64,000 nt of DNA from Pyrobaculum neutrophilum V24Sta (GCF_000019805.1 NC_010525.1:496001-560000), one strand, 5' to 3'. Positions 33,665 to 42,387 are shown, numbered from the stretch's first letter. The notes: generated from the letters alone by a model not told the origin. Numbers and translations are program-made.

Positions 33665-34517
33665 GGCAGTACCTGTAGAAGACACATCTGTCGTCGCACC
33701 TAGGGGAGAGACCCGGGTCGGCCCCCGAGTGTAGAAACTCCATAAGTCTGTCTCTCTCCTCGAGGAACTGCCGCCGCAGCCCCTCGCCGATAGCCACAGG
33801 CCTAGCCCTCACCTTCACCCCTCCGTTGAAGGAGATGTATATCAACAGCCCCGCGTCGACGGGGACCTCCTCGTCTGCCTCAACGGCAAGCGCGTAGCCG
33901 GCGAGGGCCAAGGCGTGTCTATCGTCCTCAGGCCCCACCTTCACCTCGACGACGACGTTGTGGAAAAGGGCGTCTGCCCTAACCAGGGTGAGCCCCAGCG
34001 GCCTTCCGTCGATCACGTATTCAGCCAGCAGAGGCACCGCCCGCGCCGCGAGCATGTAGGGGTCGAAGCTCCCCCGCGCCGCCACCTCGTCTACCCTAGC
34101 CGCCACCTGCACCGCCAGAAACCTCGCCAACTCGACCCCCCGCTGATCTGCCTCGTGGCCAACCGCCGCAGCGGCCTCAGCCGCCACCTCCTCAGGCTTA
34201 AACGCGGAGATGAGATCCCACCCCCTCAGCCCCTCCTCCACCAGCCTCCTCAGCCTAACGAGACTACGTCTAAACACCTCGTGTATATACCCGCCGAACT
34301 TCAGCGAGCCGTTGGCCTCCACCCTCACCTTGGCGACCCTCCGCAGGTACAGGTCACGCCTAGATTCACAAACTCCGCCGACGATTTCAGAAACCGAAAG
34401 CCTCACCCCAAGCGGCGGAGGCGCCACAGGAGGCTCCCCCCATCTCCAACCCCTCAACTCCTCCCCAACCTCAACCCTAAGCCCCCTCACAAGTCTAAAC
34501 TCCCTAAACATACCCAC
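33648..34517 (-). CDS. csa1: Cas4-related adaptation protein Csa1
   Basis: The 289-residue product has the Csa1 layout: VCESRRDLYLRR, then a RecB-like core (VRADALFHNVVVEVKVG), then CDDRCVFYRYCHG, so four Cys for an iron-sulphur cluster. Csa1 is typical of crenarchaeal type I-A adaptation modules. It is the first gene of the operon and diverges from the array 3 leader, so the leader region probably carries its promoter too (start ATG at 34517 with TATCTTTTAATG just upstream). Confidence 0.9.
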   Translation of the reverse strand: MGMFREFRLVRGLRVEVGEELRGWRWGEPPVAPPPLGVRLSVSEIVGGVCESRRDLYLRRVAKVRVEANGSLKFGGYIHEVFRRSLVRLRRLVEEGLRGWDLISAFKPEEVAAEAAAAVGHEADQRGVELARFLAVQVAARVDEVAARGSFDPYMLAARAVPLLAEYVIDGRPLGLTLVRADALFHNVVVEVKVGPEDDRHALALAGYALAVEADEEVPVDAGLLIYISFNGGVKVRARPVAIGEGLRRQFLEERDRLMEFLHSGADPGLSPRCDDRCVFYRYCHGGGS

Positions 34518-34559
34518 CCCAACATGTATCTTTTAATGCATTCACATATATGTATGTAA

Positions 34560-34827
34560 AGAGGACGAAAACAGAAATATATGAACATAAAACAGAAACT
34601 CAAAATTAGTAAAACGCCGACAGAAGAGACAGAAACGCACACGCGAAGAATGGCGCTGGGTTGCGCCTTCTCTAAGGCGTGTGTATGATGGTAAAGGCGA
34701 AGAATGGCGTACGCCTACACCCAGACAGGAGAATGTGTGAATGTAAAGAGGGGCTGGAAAGCGACCGCCGAACCAACAAAAAACCACGAAAAAACTTAAA
34801 AACCCAAAAGATCTGAAAATACAAGCC
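34560..34827 (+). promoter_or_regulatory. CRISPR leader of array 3
   Basis: It shares with the other leaders the two GCGAAGAATGGCG motifs (34642-34656 and 34696-34710, 54 bp apart), GACAGGAGAATGTGTGAATG, and the A-rich end just before repeat 1. Its outer side has no 121-residue gene and instead faces csa1, so the outer flank differs from leaders 1 and 2. Confidence 0.85.
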
Positions 34828-35454
34828 CCAGAAATCAAAAGATAGTAGAAACCGGTTTTCTCACTACACGTCGGCCTTCGCCACTGTCGAGAGCCAGAAA
34901 TCAAAAGATAGTAGAAACACAGCCCAGGCCGCCCTCACGCCGCTGTGCTTCCGCGCCAGGCCAGAAATCAAAAGATAGTAGAAACATGCCAGTGGGGAGG
35001 AGCTCCAGCACCAGGCCGTTGCGCACAGACGCCCAGAAATCAAAAGATAGTAGAAACACAGTATCGGGAATCCCAGCGCCATCGATTGTCTTCACAATCC
35101 CAGAAATCAAAAGATAGTAGAAACTGGCTATCGCGTCCATAACCGCACGCCAGTCCTCGTCGCACCAGAAATCAAAAGATAGTAGAAACAATACGTCCTC
35201 GGCCTTGCCGGTGTGCATAAGCCGCTCGGCACCAGAAATCAAAAGATAGTAGAAACCGGTGGAGGTTACGCGCCACGCCGTCGTGGTAGTGATGCAGTAG
35301 AGCCAGAAATCAAAAGATAGTAGAAACAGAATATTTCTTCTCGACGTAGGCTCTCAGCACGGCGGTCCAGAAATCAAAAGATAGTAGAAACAGTCTTGCA
35401 CCGCCCAAGAATTCTCCGGTCTCAGCGGACCAGAAATCAAAAGATAGTGAAGAC
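34828..35454 (+). CRISPR. CRISPR array 3: 10 repeats, 9 spacers
   Basis: The same 25-bp repeat starts at 34828, 34894, 34961, 35033, 35100, 35165, 35232, 35303, 35367 and 35430. The last copy is mutated at its 3' end (AGTGAAGAC), which marks the leader-distal end. Spacers are about 38-47 bp. The array ends about 70 bp before the 3' end of the CARF-winged-helix remnant. Confidence 0.98.
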
Positions 35455-35523
35455 TTTCCATTCTCTTTGTGTTTATGTTTATATTTCTGCTTTTTATTTT
35501 GCCTGTGGATATATATTTGGTGG

Positions 35524-36060
35524 TTATGTGCGGCGTTGGATGTATTTTAGGAGTGTTTTTCCTGCTTCTGTGAGTTTGTCGTTGTTTAGGAGTCCGTGTT
35601 TTGTGAATTCTTTTAGGATTTTTTTGTCGTATCGTCCGAGGTCTTCTAGGGGGCCTTCGGCCAGCTCTTCTAGGATTCTTCTTCTGGCGTTTGCGTTGGA
35701 GCGTGTGAGTTCGTTGACGTAGAGTATTGGCATTAGGTCTATCTGGACTATCCTCTCGGCGTGTTCTGCCATGGTGTAGACCGCCTCTATTTTGGTGTTC
35801 CACAGTCTGACTGCCAGCAACGCGGCGGTGTAGAGGCAGAGGGAGAGGGCCCTCACCCCTCCGCCTATGTCGAGACAGTACTCGCTGCCTCTTTCGCTGA
35901 ACAGCTCGGCGGCGTCGCCGACGCACTTCCAGAAGTCCTCGGGGTTTAGGGAGGCCTCCTCCAGCGCCGCCCTCCTCGCGTAGAGCCGCACCTCCTCCAC
36001 GGCGTTTTTTGTCCTGTAGTATCCTGTCCAATGACCAGGACGATTTGTTTGTGATGCTGG
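35524..36060 (-). pseudogene. N-terminally truncated CARF-winged-helix protein (Csa3-like)
   Basis: The C-terminal part of a CARF domain is clear: CLDIGGGVRALSLCLYTAALLAV matches the second ligand loop of Csa3. A winged helix follows (NANARRRILEELAEGPLEDLGRYDKKILKEFTKHGLL). Csa3 regulates adaptation and CRISPR genes in crenarchaea. The open frame reaches back to a TAG at 36061-36063 with no good start, so about the first 50 residues with the first CARF strands are missing. A GTG at 36000 could start a 158-residue product. Either a remnant or an unusual short regulator. Confidence 0.6.
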
Positions 36061-36237
36061 CTAACGCGTTTGCGATGCTTGCTAGGGAGCGTGTGGGAGG
36101 ATGTGTCCGCCGGTGGTGGGGTTTGTCGGGAATCTTCTTTCTTCGCAACGCTCTGGGCGGGCCTGGCCGGCGGCCGTGCCGCCTCACGGCGCCTCCTGCG
36201 CTTGTGAAAATTTATTGTATTGTAAGTTATTATAACT

Positions 36238-37558
36238 GTGGATCAATTTTTTGATCGGGAGAGGGAGCTGGAGTGGCTTGAGGGGCTGTACCGTAGGCCG
36301 GGGGCTCAGCTGGTTGTTGTATATGGGAGGCGGAGGATTGGGAAGACTGAGCTTTTGAGGCGGTTTGCGGCTGGGAAGAGGGCGGTGTATTTCTACTGCG
36401 AGAGGATGTCTGTGCGGGAGCCTGGCTGAGGGATGCCTTGGCGGCGGGGCTGGGGGCGCCTTATCTGCGGGGGGCGGCTTTTGAGGGGGGCGCTTTTTAG
36501 GGCTGTGGAGCCGCTTCTGAGGGGGGAGCGGACGGTGCTGATCTTCGACGAGTTTCCCTACCTGGTTGACGTGGATCCGTCCGTGTTGAGCAGGTTTCAG
36601 CGTCTGTGGGACGAGGTTCTTTCTAGGACCGAGGTCTTTCTAGTGCTCTGCGGCTCCAGCGTGTCTGTGATGGAGGGGGAGGTGCTGGGGTACAGGTCGC
36701 CTCTGTATGGGAGGAGGACGGCCAGCTGGAAGCTGGGGGAGCTTCCCCTCTCCGCTGTGAAGTTCTTCTACCCGCGGCCGTTTGAGGAGAGGCTCTACGG
36801 CGTGGCGGGGGGCGTGCCGATGTATCTCAGGAGGTTCGACGCCTCTCTGCCTTTCTGGGAGAACGTCAGGAGGGAGTTCTTCACCAAGGGGGGCTTCCTC
36901 TACGAGGAGGCGGAGTTTCTCCTGCGGCAGGTGCTTAGCCGCGGAACTACTCCCTGGTCTTGAGGGCTATCGCGGACGGGAGGAGGAGGCTGGGGGAGAT
37001 AGCCAACGAGGCGGGGCTCGACAAGGGGGCTGCCTCCCGGTATCTGGCCGCCCTGGAGCTCCTGGATCTTGTGGGGCACGAGGTTCCTGTGTTGGAGCCG
37101 CCCAAGGCGGGGAGGAGGCTCTACTTTATCCGGGATAACTACCTTGCCTTCTGGTTTGCCCACGTCCAGCCGCGTAGGGGGAGCAGGGGGCGGGCGAGGC
37201 GGCGCTTGAGGAGGCCAGGGGGCGGTTCCACCTCTACATGTCGCGGGTGTATGAGGAGGTGGCGCGGCGGGTGGTGCAGGCGCTTCACCCGGGCCGGCGG
37301 GTGGGGCGGCAGTGGGGGAGGGTGGGCAGGAGGACGTACGAGATCGATATATTGGCCGTGGGGGAGGGGGGCGCCTTCTACGGCGAGGTGAAGTGGTCTG
37401 ACGGCGTGGACTGCCCCGGCGTCAAGAGGGAGCTGAGGGAGAGGGAGCTGGAGGGGGTCAGGGCAGAGGGGTTCTACGTCTTCGCGTTCGCGAGGAAGGA
37501 GGCCGGCTGCTTTGACCTGGGGGATGTGGAGCGCCTCGTGGAGATGTACAGCATCTAG
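36238..37558 (+). pseudogene. Shattered archaeal ATPase (ATPase_2 plus DUF234)
   Basis: One gene is spread over several frames. The GTG start at 36238 gives FFDRERELEWLEGLYRRPG and Walker A YGRRRIGKTEL. A second piece (36433-36963) has Walker B TVLIFDEFPYLV. A third (36960 on) has a winged helix (LGEIANEAGLDKGAASRYLAALELL). The fourth (37238-37558) is the DUF234 nuclease-like tail (YEIDILAVGEGGAFYGEVKW). At least four indels, mostly in G runs, break the roughly 440-residue frame, and a TATA box still precedes it. These ATPases are often mobile in archaea. Confidence 0.85.
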
Positions 37559-37995
37559 GCCAGCTCCGGCGTTAGATACCATCTTATCCTCCAGGGCGGC
37601 CCGGCGAGGCAGAGGGCGGCTGAGTGGCGGAACTCTACGACGTCGGCCCCTAGGAGGGAGGCGGCGAGGCGGGCTAGGTGGGGGAGGTGGCCCACTATCA
37701 TTGCGTCTTCGGCTATGGCGTTTATACGCTGCGCCCAGGGGGCCGGGTCGTCGTTGGGGTTTAGGCCCTGTGCCTCCTCCAGCCTGGCGGGCTTGAGGGC
37801 CTCTGCGAAGATCTCGGCCGTCTGCTTCGCCCTCTTCTTCCCGCTGTGGTATATCGCGGCGATTTTCACGCCGGCTTTCGCCAGCGCCGCGGCCACTCTC
37901 CTCGTCTCGTCGGCCCCCTCGGGCGTCAAGCTCCTCTCGGGGTCGACGCTCTCGGGGTAGGCCTTGCCGTGTTGGACTAGGCAGAGGAGGGGCAT
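37555..37995 (-). CDS. Histidine phosphatase (SixA type)
   Basis: The 146-residue phosphoglycerate-mutase-like fold has QHGKAYPE in place of the RHG motif (Gln for the first Arg), DPERSLTPEGADETRRVAA, a YHSGKKRAKQTAE segment and the second His in IVGHLPHL. SixA-type enzymes remove phosphate from phosphohistidine; the true substrate here is unknown. The Arg to Gln change in the first motif is common in SixA. The start is ATG 37995, with GTG 38007 as an alternative. It converges on the ATPase pseudogene with a 4-bp overlap. Confidence 0.8.
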   Translation of the reverse strand: MPLLCLVQHGKAYPESVDPERSLTPEGADETRRVAAALAKAGVKIAAIYHSGKKRAKQTAEIFAEALKPARLEEAQGLNPNDDPAPWAQRINAIAEDAMIVGHLPHLARLAASLLGADVVEFRHSAALCLAGPPWRIRWYLTPELA

Positions 37996-38133
37996 ATCGT
38001 CCCCCACTCCCCCTTTTTAATCCCTTTTCGCCGTTTCGCCTGGGGGGCGGATGGTAGACGCAACGGCCATGTACTGCAAGGGCCGTGGGCTGAGGCCCCG
38101 CGTCTGTGTAGGCCCGGCGGCGTTTCTCGCGGG

Positions 38134-38722
38134 CTAGGCGGGGCGTGTCTCAGCTATGTGCGCCTCTATGAGGCATATGTGGTCTAGGGGGGTTGATGTG
38201 CAGGCTTTTATCCTTGGGGCGAGGCCGTGTTGGGCTAGTATTTTGGCGGCCTGCTTCACGTCGGTGAGGGTTGAGGCTGTGATGTAGAGCGTACCCCCCG
38301 GCTTGAGTACGTGGGTTGCCTGGGCTGTGATTTCTCTTATGGCCTCTAGGCGGCGGCCGGCGCACCAGCTTCTGTCTTTTTCGTCTCTTGGGGAGGTAGG
38401 GCGGATTCGCCGTAACTACGTCGTAGGGGGCCGCGGCTAGTAGGGCTTTTCTTGTTGGGCAGATTGCGACTTTGTGAGCCGCTCTGTTTATCTCTGCGTT
38501 GACTCTTGCCGTGGCGAGGGCTGGGGGGCTTATGTCGTAGGCGCACACCGTCTCTACCTGGGGGCTTTTGGCTATGGCTATGGCGCCTGAGCCTGTGCCT
38601 AAGTCGGATGCTCTGCCTCTGGCGTCTATGTGGCTTATGGCGAGGGCTGTTGATACGGCGTTGAAGACGCCGCGTGGGATGTAGAGCGCCATGTCTCTAA
38701 ACCTATACACTGCGGCTGGCAA
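38134..38722 (-). pseudogene. HemK/PrmC-like methyltransferase with one frameshift
   Basis: The first frame covers the SAM-binding fold: SDLGTGSGAIAIA, AYDISPPALATARVN and the catalytic NPPYLP. Just after NPPYLP one extra base (in CCCCAA) shifts the frame. Removing it restores RDEKDRSWCAGRRLEAI...ITAQATHVLKPGGTLYITA down to a TAG at 38134. The repaired protein is about 195 residues, a normal length, so a single recent mutation or a sequence error explains it. The likely substrate is protein glutamine or a nucleic-acid amine. Confidence 0.75.
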
Positions 38723-38790
38723 TGCGGCGTGTAAAATGCGGAGCTGGCCGCCTCTGCGCGTAGCATATATATCAGCCGCCTCTTGTATTT

Positions 38791-39048
38791 GTGGCTTGTG
38801 GCGAGGCGGAGGTGGTCAACACGCTGAGGGTTAGGCTCGGCTGCTCCGGGGGGCGCCCCATCGACCTGGGGTTTGCGAGGGTGGTGCCCGACTTGGTGTG
38901 TGGGGGTGTGCCGGTGGAGGTGGAGTGCCTCTCTACCTTCTACTGTGGGGTGGGGCAGGCCCTGGCGTATCTCTACGGGGTGGGGAGGGCGGCTCTTGTC
39001 CTCGTCGCAGACGGCCCGCGGCCTGGCCTTGGGGATTTCCTGAGGTGA
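38791..39048 (+). CDS. Hypothetical small protein, possible nuclease-like fold
   Basis: The 85-residue product has RVVPDLVCGGVPVEVECLSTFYCGVGQALAYLYG, whose Asp...Glu-x-Glu...Gln layout resembles the PD-(D/E)XK core. No catalytic Lys is evident, so this is a suggestion only. The GTG at 38791 lies about 22-25 bp after ATATATAT (38765-38773), a good leaderless start. It diverges from the methyltransferase remnant. Confidence 0.5.
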   Translation: MACGEAEVVNTLRVRLGCSGGRPIDLGFARVVPDLVCGGVPVEVECLSTFYCGVGQALAYLYGVGRAALVLVADGPRPGLGDFLR

Positions 39049-39091
39049 CTTTCGCAACTCTTGGACGTGTATCTCTACGTGGGGGGCGAGC

Positions 39092-39854
39092 TTATTCCAC
39101 TTGGTAGGCGGCGTTGGCCTTTATGAAGTCCATTAGACTTTCGATGTACGCCGTGAACTGGGCCTTTATCGCCTTGTCGTTGCTTCTCAGGGGGTGTCCG
39201 CTCTTTTGGTACTCCTCGGCGCCTAGGTCGTTTCTGAGCTTGAAGCCGTAGAAGGGCGTTGGGGTTTTTCCGTAGTAGTGGTCTGCTTTGTCGTTGCGTA
39301 TTACCGTGATGCCGGGGTACCTCTCGGTGAGGGTTTTGTGGAGGGTTTTCCACTCCCGTTCTATGTCGGCTACGTCGGTTGTCCTTATCTGGTTTAGGAG
39401 CACGGCGGCGTACTTCTCCGGCTCTGGGATGGAGAAGTGGCGTTTGAGCATGGCGAATATCCTGTCTAGGAGGAGGACCGTCTTCTCCCTCTCGGGCTGT
39501 CCAGGCCTCGTGAGGGCTATGTAGAAGGGGGCGAACATCACGACCATGGGGAAGTGTGAGTAGAGCCAGTTGGGGGAGTCCACGATTATATAGTCGAAGT
39601 CCTCCTTTACGGGGGCGACCAGCTCCTCTAGTAGCCACTCCCACCTGGGCGTTCTGAATATCTCCATGGCTAGGTCGTCTAGGTTGCCTCCCGGCAGCAC
39701 GTAGAAGACGGCGTCTAGCCCCCTCTCTGCTTACCACCTCTATCACCTCGACGGCGTTGGCGATGTATGCGACATCTTCACACCTCCCCCGCCACATGCG
39801 CGAAAAAGCCAGGAACATTCTTTCAACTATTTCGATACATCTGCCTGACGGCAC
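39092..39854 (-). pseudogene. ParA/MinD-type ATPase lacking its P-loop
   Basis: The main frame (39092-39700) carries the later part of a ParA fold: DFDYIIVDSPNW (Walker B), VVMFAPFYIALTRPG, AVLLNQIRTTD and a C-terminal helix. An upstream frame (MFLAFSRMWRGRCEDVAYIANAVEVIEVVSRE) joins it after a one-base shift near 39720. The deviant Walker A that should open the protein is absent. The frame ends inside the palindrome at 39838-39867, which marks the breakpoint. Confidence 0.7.
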
Positions 39855-39867
39855 CGTCAGGCAGATG
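39838..39867. repeat. Perfect 14-bp inverted repeat with 2-nt loop
   Basis: CATCTGCCTGACGG (39838-39851) pairs perfectly with CCGTCAGGCAGATG (39854-39867). It sits at the breakpoint of the truncated ParA gene, about 245 bp upstream of the TnpB-like gene. It could be the subterminal hairpin of an IS200/IS605-type element or a recombination relic. Confidence 0.8.
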
Positions 39868-40111
39868 AGCCGAGGAAGTGGAAATTGTGAAGAGACCGTG
39901 TTAGAGGTGCGGGTGGGTTGGATGGTTTACAGCGGTTATCGCCGCGGTTGGCATCTCGAAGGCGTGGGGCTGCGTATAACGCCGGCGAGACAAGACGGCC
40001 CCGCGGCGGAGACCGCCGGCGCTGGCTACGTATGCGGCTGTAAAACTTTTGGCCTGCCCCCGTCTATCCTCCATAACTAGTGGAGAATTCAACCCCACCA
40101 CGTATACGCAC

Positions 40112-41353
40112 ATGTACGCATACAGAACGCTGAGGGTGGAGATCCCCTGGCGTCTCGTCGAGGAGCGGCCGGACGTCCTTGATCTCGTCACGAGGATGCG
40201 CCTTGCGGCGGAGGAGTACGTCAGAAGGCTGTTGAAGGAGGTTACGGGGCAGGAGGAGTCCGGACTCACGGCGGAGGAGCTCGACAGACTCCTCACGCCA
40301 GACAGGCGGGAGCTGGCTGTCAAGATAATTGAGGAGGTGTTCCCCAAATACGACCTCAAGAAGTATTTTGTAAACCAGGGAAAGGTGTTCTGGCGCGATG
40401 TCGTGTTCCACAGGGCGGTTCCGCTTGACGCCCAGCTTAGGATCGAGAACGAGAGAGATGTTGGCAGAGCGGTCTTCGTCGACCTCAGAAGCGAGGTCCT
40501 CAAAGTGCGGAGACTAAATGAGACCTTCGTCGTTAGACTGAGACGCAACGACATCGCTTGGATCAGAGAAAGATTAGAAGAGGGCGCCAAATTGAAACTG
40601 GCGTTCCTCGGCGTAGAGAGGCGGAGGGGCAGGGAGCCGACTTACGGAAAGCTCTACATAGCGCTCGTCTTTGCCCGCGAGACGGCGCCTGTGGAGCCTA
40701 AAGCTGTTGTCGCTGTCGATGTGAACCGTCTCGACCACGGCATAATGGTGGGTCTCCTTGTAGACGGCAAGATCGTAAGGCGGATGAGACTACTAGACGA
40801 GGGTGCGGTAAGGGAGCTGAGGAGACTCCACGAGGAGATAAGCCGCCTTGACGAGCGAGCCGCTAGGGAGGCGGACCCCGCCAGAAAGAGACGTCTCGAA
40901 GACAGAGCCCGCCACCTCGCATCGAAACGGTTTAGGAAGATGAGAGATGTAGTGATACGAATCGCCGGCGAGATAATTAAGTTGGCGAGAGAGCACCAAG
41001 CCGTGATCGTGTTGGACACGATGGAGGACGAGAGTTATCGGGAGCTGAAGGAGGGCGACGGGAGCGGAGTGAGGAAACACTTTCTAGACGGTTTGGGACA
41101 ACTGAGGAGACGCCTACAGACGCTCGCCGAGTGGTACGGATTGCCTTACCTTGAGGAACGGCTGTATTCGACCATCTGCCCCCGTTGTGGCGCGAAGATG
41201 GAGGGGCTGAGCAACAGGCGGATGCATTGCCCCTCATGCGGCTTCTCAGACCACAGAGACAACGTGCCACTGATATGGGCTAAAAAGCGCTACTGGGAGC
41301 TACTCCAGAAACAACCCGCTTTTTCGGCGACCATCTTACTTTTAACCTCGTAA
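40112..41353 (+). CDS. TnpB-like RNA-guided nuclease (IS200/IS605 OrfB family)
   Basis: The 413-residue product has a split RuvC fold: AVVAVDVNRLDHGIMVG (first Asp), VIVLDTMEDESY (second acidic block) and SDHRDNVPLIWAKK (third Asp). A zinc ribbon CPRCGAKMEG...MHCPSCG lies between the last two. TnpB proteins cut DNA guided by an RNA made from the element's right end. The start is ATG 40112 (MYAYRTLRVEI). No TnpA transposase is near, so the element is not self-mobile or is domesticated. The second block (LDTMED) differs from the usual VEDL, but acidic residues are kept. Confidence 0.85.
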   Translation: MYAYRTLRVEIPWRLVEERPDVLDLVTRMRLAAEEYVRRLLKEVTGQEESGLTAEELDRLLTPDRRELAVKIIEEVFPKYDLKKYFVNQGKVFWRDVVFHRAVPLDAQLRIENERDVGRAVFVDLRSEVLKVRRLNETFVVRLRRNDIAWIRERLEEGAKLKLAFLGVERRRGREPTYGKLYIALVFARETAPVEPKAVVAVDVNRLDHGIMVGLLVDGKIVRRMRLLDEGAVRELRRLHEEISRLDERAAREADPARKRRLEDRARHLASKRFRKMRDVVIRIAGEIIKLAREHQAVIVLDTMEDESYRELKEGDGSGVRKHFLDGLGQLRRRLQTLAEWYGLPYLEERLYSTICPRCGAKMEGLSNRRMHCPSCGFSDHRDNVPLIWAKKRYWELLQKQPAFSATILLLTS

Positions 41354-41520
41354 TTTTCTTCTCCCATGAACCCACCGGCCTTGGGGCACCGGCCGACTGC
41401 AGAAGCCGGCGAGCCCGAACGCACGGGCGCGGCCGGGCCCCCGCGCCCGCGGCCGCCCTCTGGGCGTCTCCGCGGGCGAGCCCCGAGCCCCCGGGGAAGG
41501 CCGGCGTTGTGAAAGGGGCA
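41354..41520 (+). ncRNA. Candidate right-end guide (omega) RNA region of the TnpB element
   Basis: The 165 bp after tnpB are extremely G/C-rich and contain several potential hairpins (GGCACCGGCC, GCCGGCGAGCCCG, CGGCCGGGCCCCCGCGCCCGCGGCCG). TnpB guide RNAs arise from exactly this position, overlapping the gene end and reaching into the flank. The position and structure are suggestive only; no boundary could be fixed. Confidence 0.4.
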
Positions 41521-41586
41521 CATGCATATTGCTATTTTCGGCTATATTTTTAACTTACTCTCTCACCCACCCGGCCTTGGTTCTTT

Positions 41587-41949
41587 TTAGGCGGCGGCGT
41601 AGGCCGCCGCGGCGGCGCGGGCTCTCTCGAGGGCGGCGGGGTCTCCGCAGAGTAGCTTGGCGTCGGCGAGGGCGTCCAGCAGTATGGTGGATCTCTCCAG
41701 CGCCTCCTCCAGCCTGTCGAGGGGGGCCCAGACGATCTGCCCCACGGGGGTGTTCTCCACTCTGTACTCCCCCTCGGCGGCCACGGCCAGCATGTCCCAG
41801 TCGCTTAGGGGGGTGTGGTCTCCCCTTGCTCTGGAGCCGAAGAGGGCCACGGCGGTTGCCCTTCTGCAGAGCTGTTCGAGTATCTGCCTGAAGCGGGCTT
41901 CCCTCTCGGCCTCGACCTCTCTAACCAGTGAGATTATGTCTCTCGGCAT
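41587..41949 (-). CDS. MNT nucleotidyltransferase, antitoxin of a HEPN/MNT pair
   Basis: The 120-residue product has ALFGSRARGDHTPLSDWDML, the GSx10DxD nucleotidyltransferase motif with both metal Asp. It would modify and silence the HEPN RNase encoded just upstream. The ATG at 41949 overlaps the HEPN gene by 29 bp. Its C-terminus is Ala-rich. The toxin partner is broken (next entry) while this gene is intact. Confidence 0.8.
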   Translation of the reverse strand: MPRDIISLVREVEAEREARFRQILEQLCRRATAVALFGSRARGDHTPLSDWDMLAVAAEGEYRVENTPVGQIVWAPLDRLEEALERSTILLDALADAKLLCGDPAALERARAAAAAYAAA

Positions 41950-42262
41950 ATCTCCAGATCGTCTCCACGCACTCCACTGCCCCCTCCGCCTCCCAGTCGT
42001 TGACCCTGGCGTCTGGGTACCGCGCCTGGACGTAGTGCTCCTCTGCGCACCGGGGGCGCCCGCGGCCTTCTCCAGTAGCGATAGGAGCTCCGAGGTGGAG
42101 TGCGTGATCGGCTTGAAGCCGGTCAGCCTTATCAAGATCCCCTTTAGGAGGAGCTCGGCTGATTGTTGCGAGTAGAAGGCGGCTGAGTCGTACCTCCTCT
42201 AGGTCTTGTCTTGCGTATTGTCTGAACCTCTCGGCGCGCTGTATCCACGGCCTCCAGGCCAC
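41921..42262 (-). pseudogene. HEPN-domain toxin partner, frameshifted twice
   Basis: It starts MAWRPWIQRAERFRQYARQDL, then shifts after LEEVR. The restored frame reads YDSAAFYSQQSAELLLKGIL...THSTSELLSLLEKAAG, a classic HEPN helix set. A second shift leads to RCAEEHYVQARYPDARVNDW...ECVETIWRYAERH. The RYPDAR segment is near the RNase motif seen in this family. With two indels it cannot give a full toxin. Confidence 0.75.
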
Positions 42263-42292
42263 TGTCTGTGTTGGGTGTGGATTTAAAGGTGG

Positions 42293-42387
42293 CGGGCCCG
42301 ATGGGATTCGAACCCACGACCTACGGCTTAGAAGGCTCGGCGGACCGGCGGTCCTCCGCCGCTCTATCCAGGCTGAGCTACGGGCCC
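42293..42387 (-). tRNA. tRNA-Arg(TCT) with a 20-nt intron
   Basis: Read on the minus strand, the acceptor stem GGGCCCG pairs with CGGGCCC (G discriminator), the D stem is GCTC/GAGC and the T loop is TTCGAAT. The anticodon loop CTTCTAA has TCT. The anticodon stem closes only if 42336-42355 is removed, which puts a 20-nt intron between positions 30 and 31, inside the anticodon stem. The intron can fold on itself (GGACCGCCGGTCC). A placement one base away is also possible. Confidence 0.92.

Noticed and set aside
39061-39121. Peptide VYLYVGGELIPLGRR resembling the start of the leader-adjacent protein
   Set aside because: Only about a dozen residues resemble it before a stop; too short to call a third copy.
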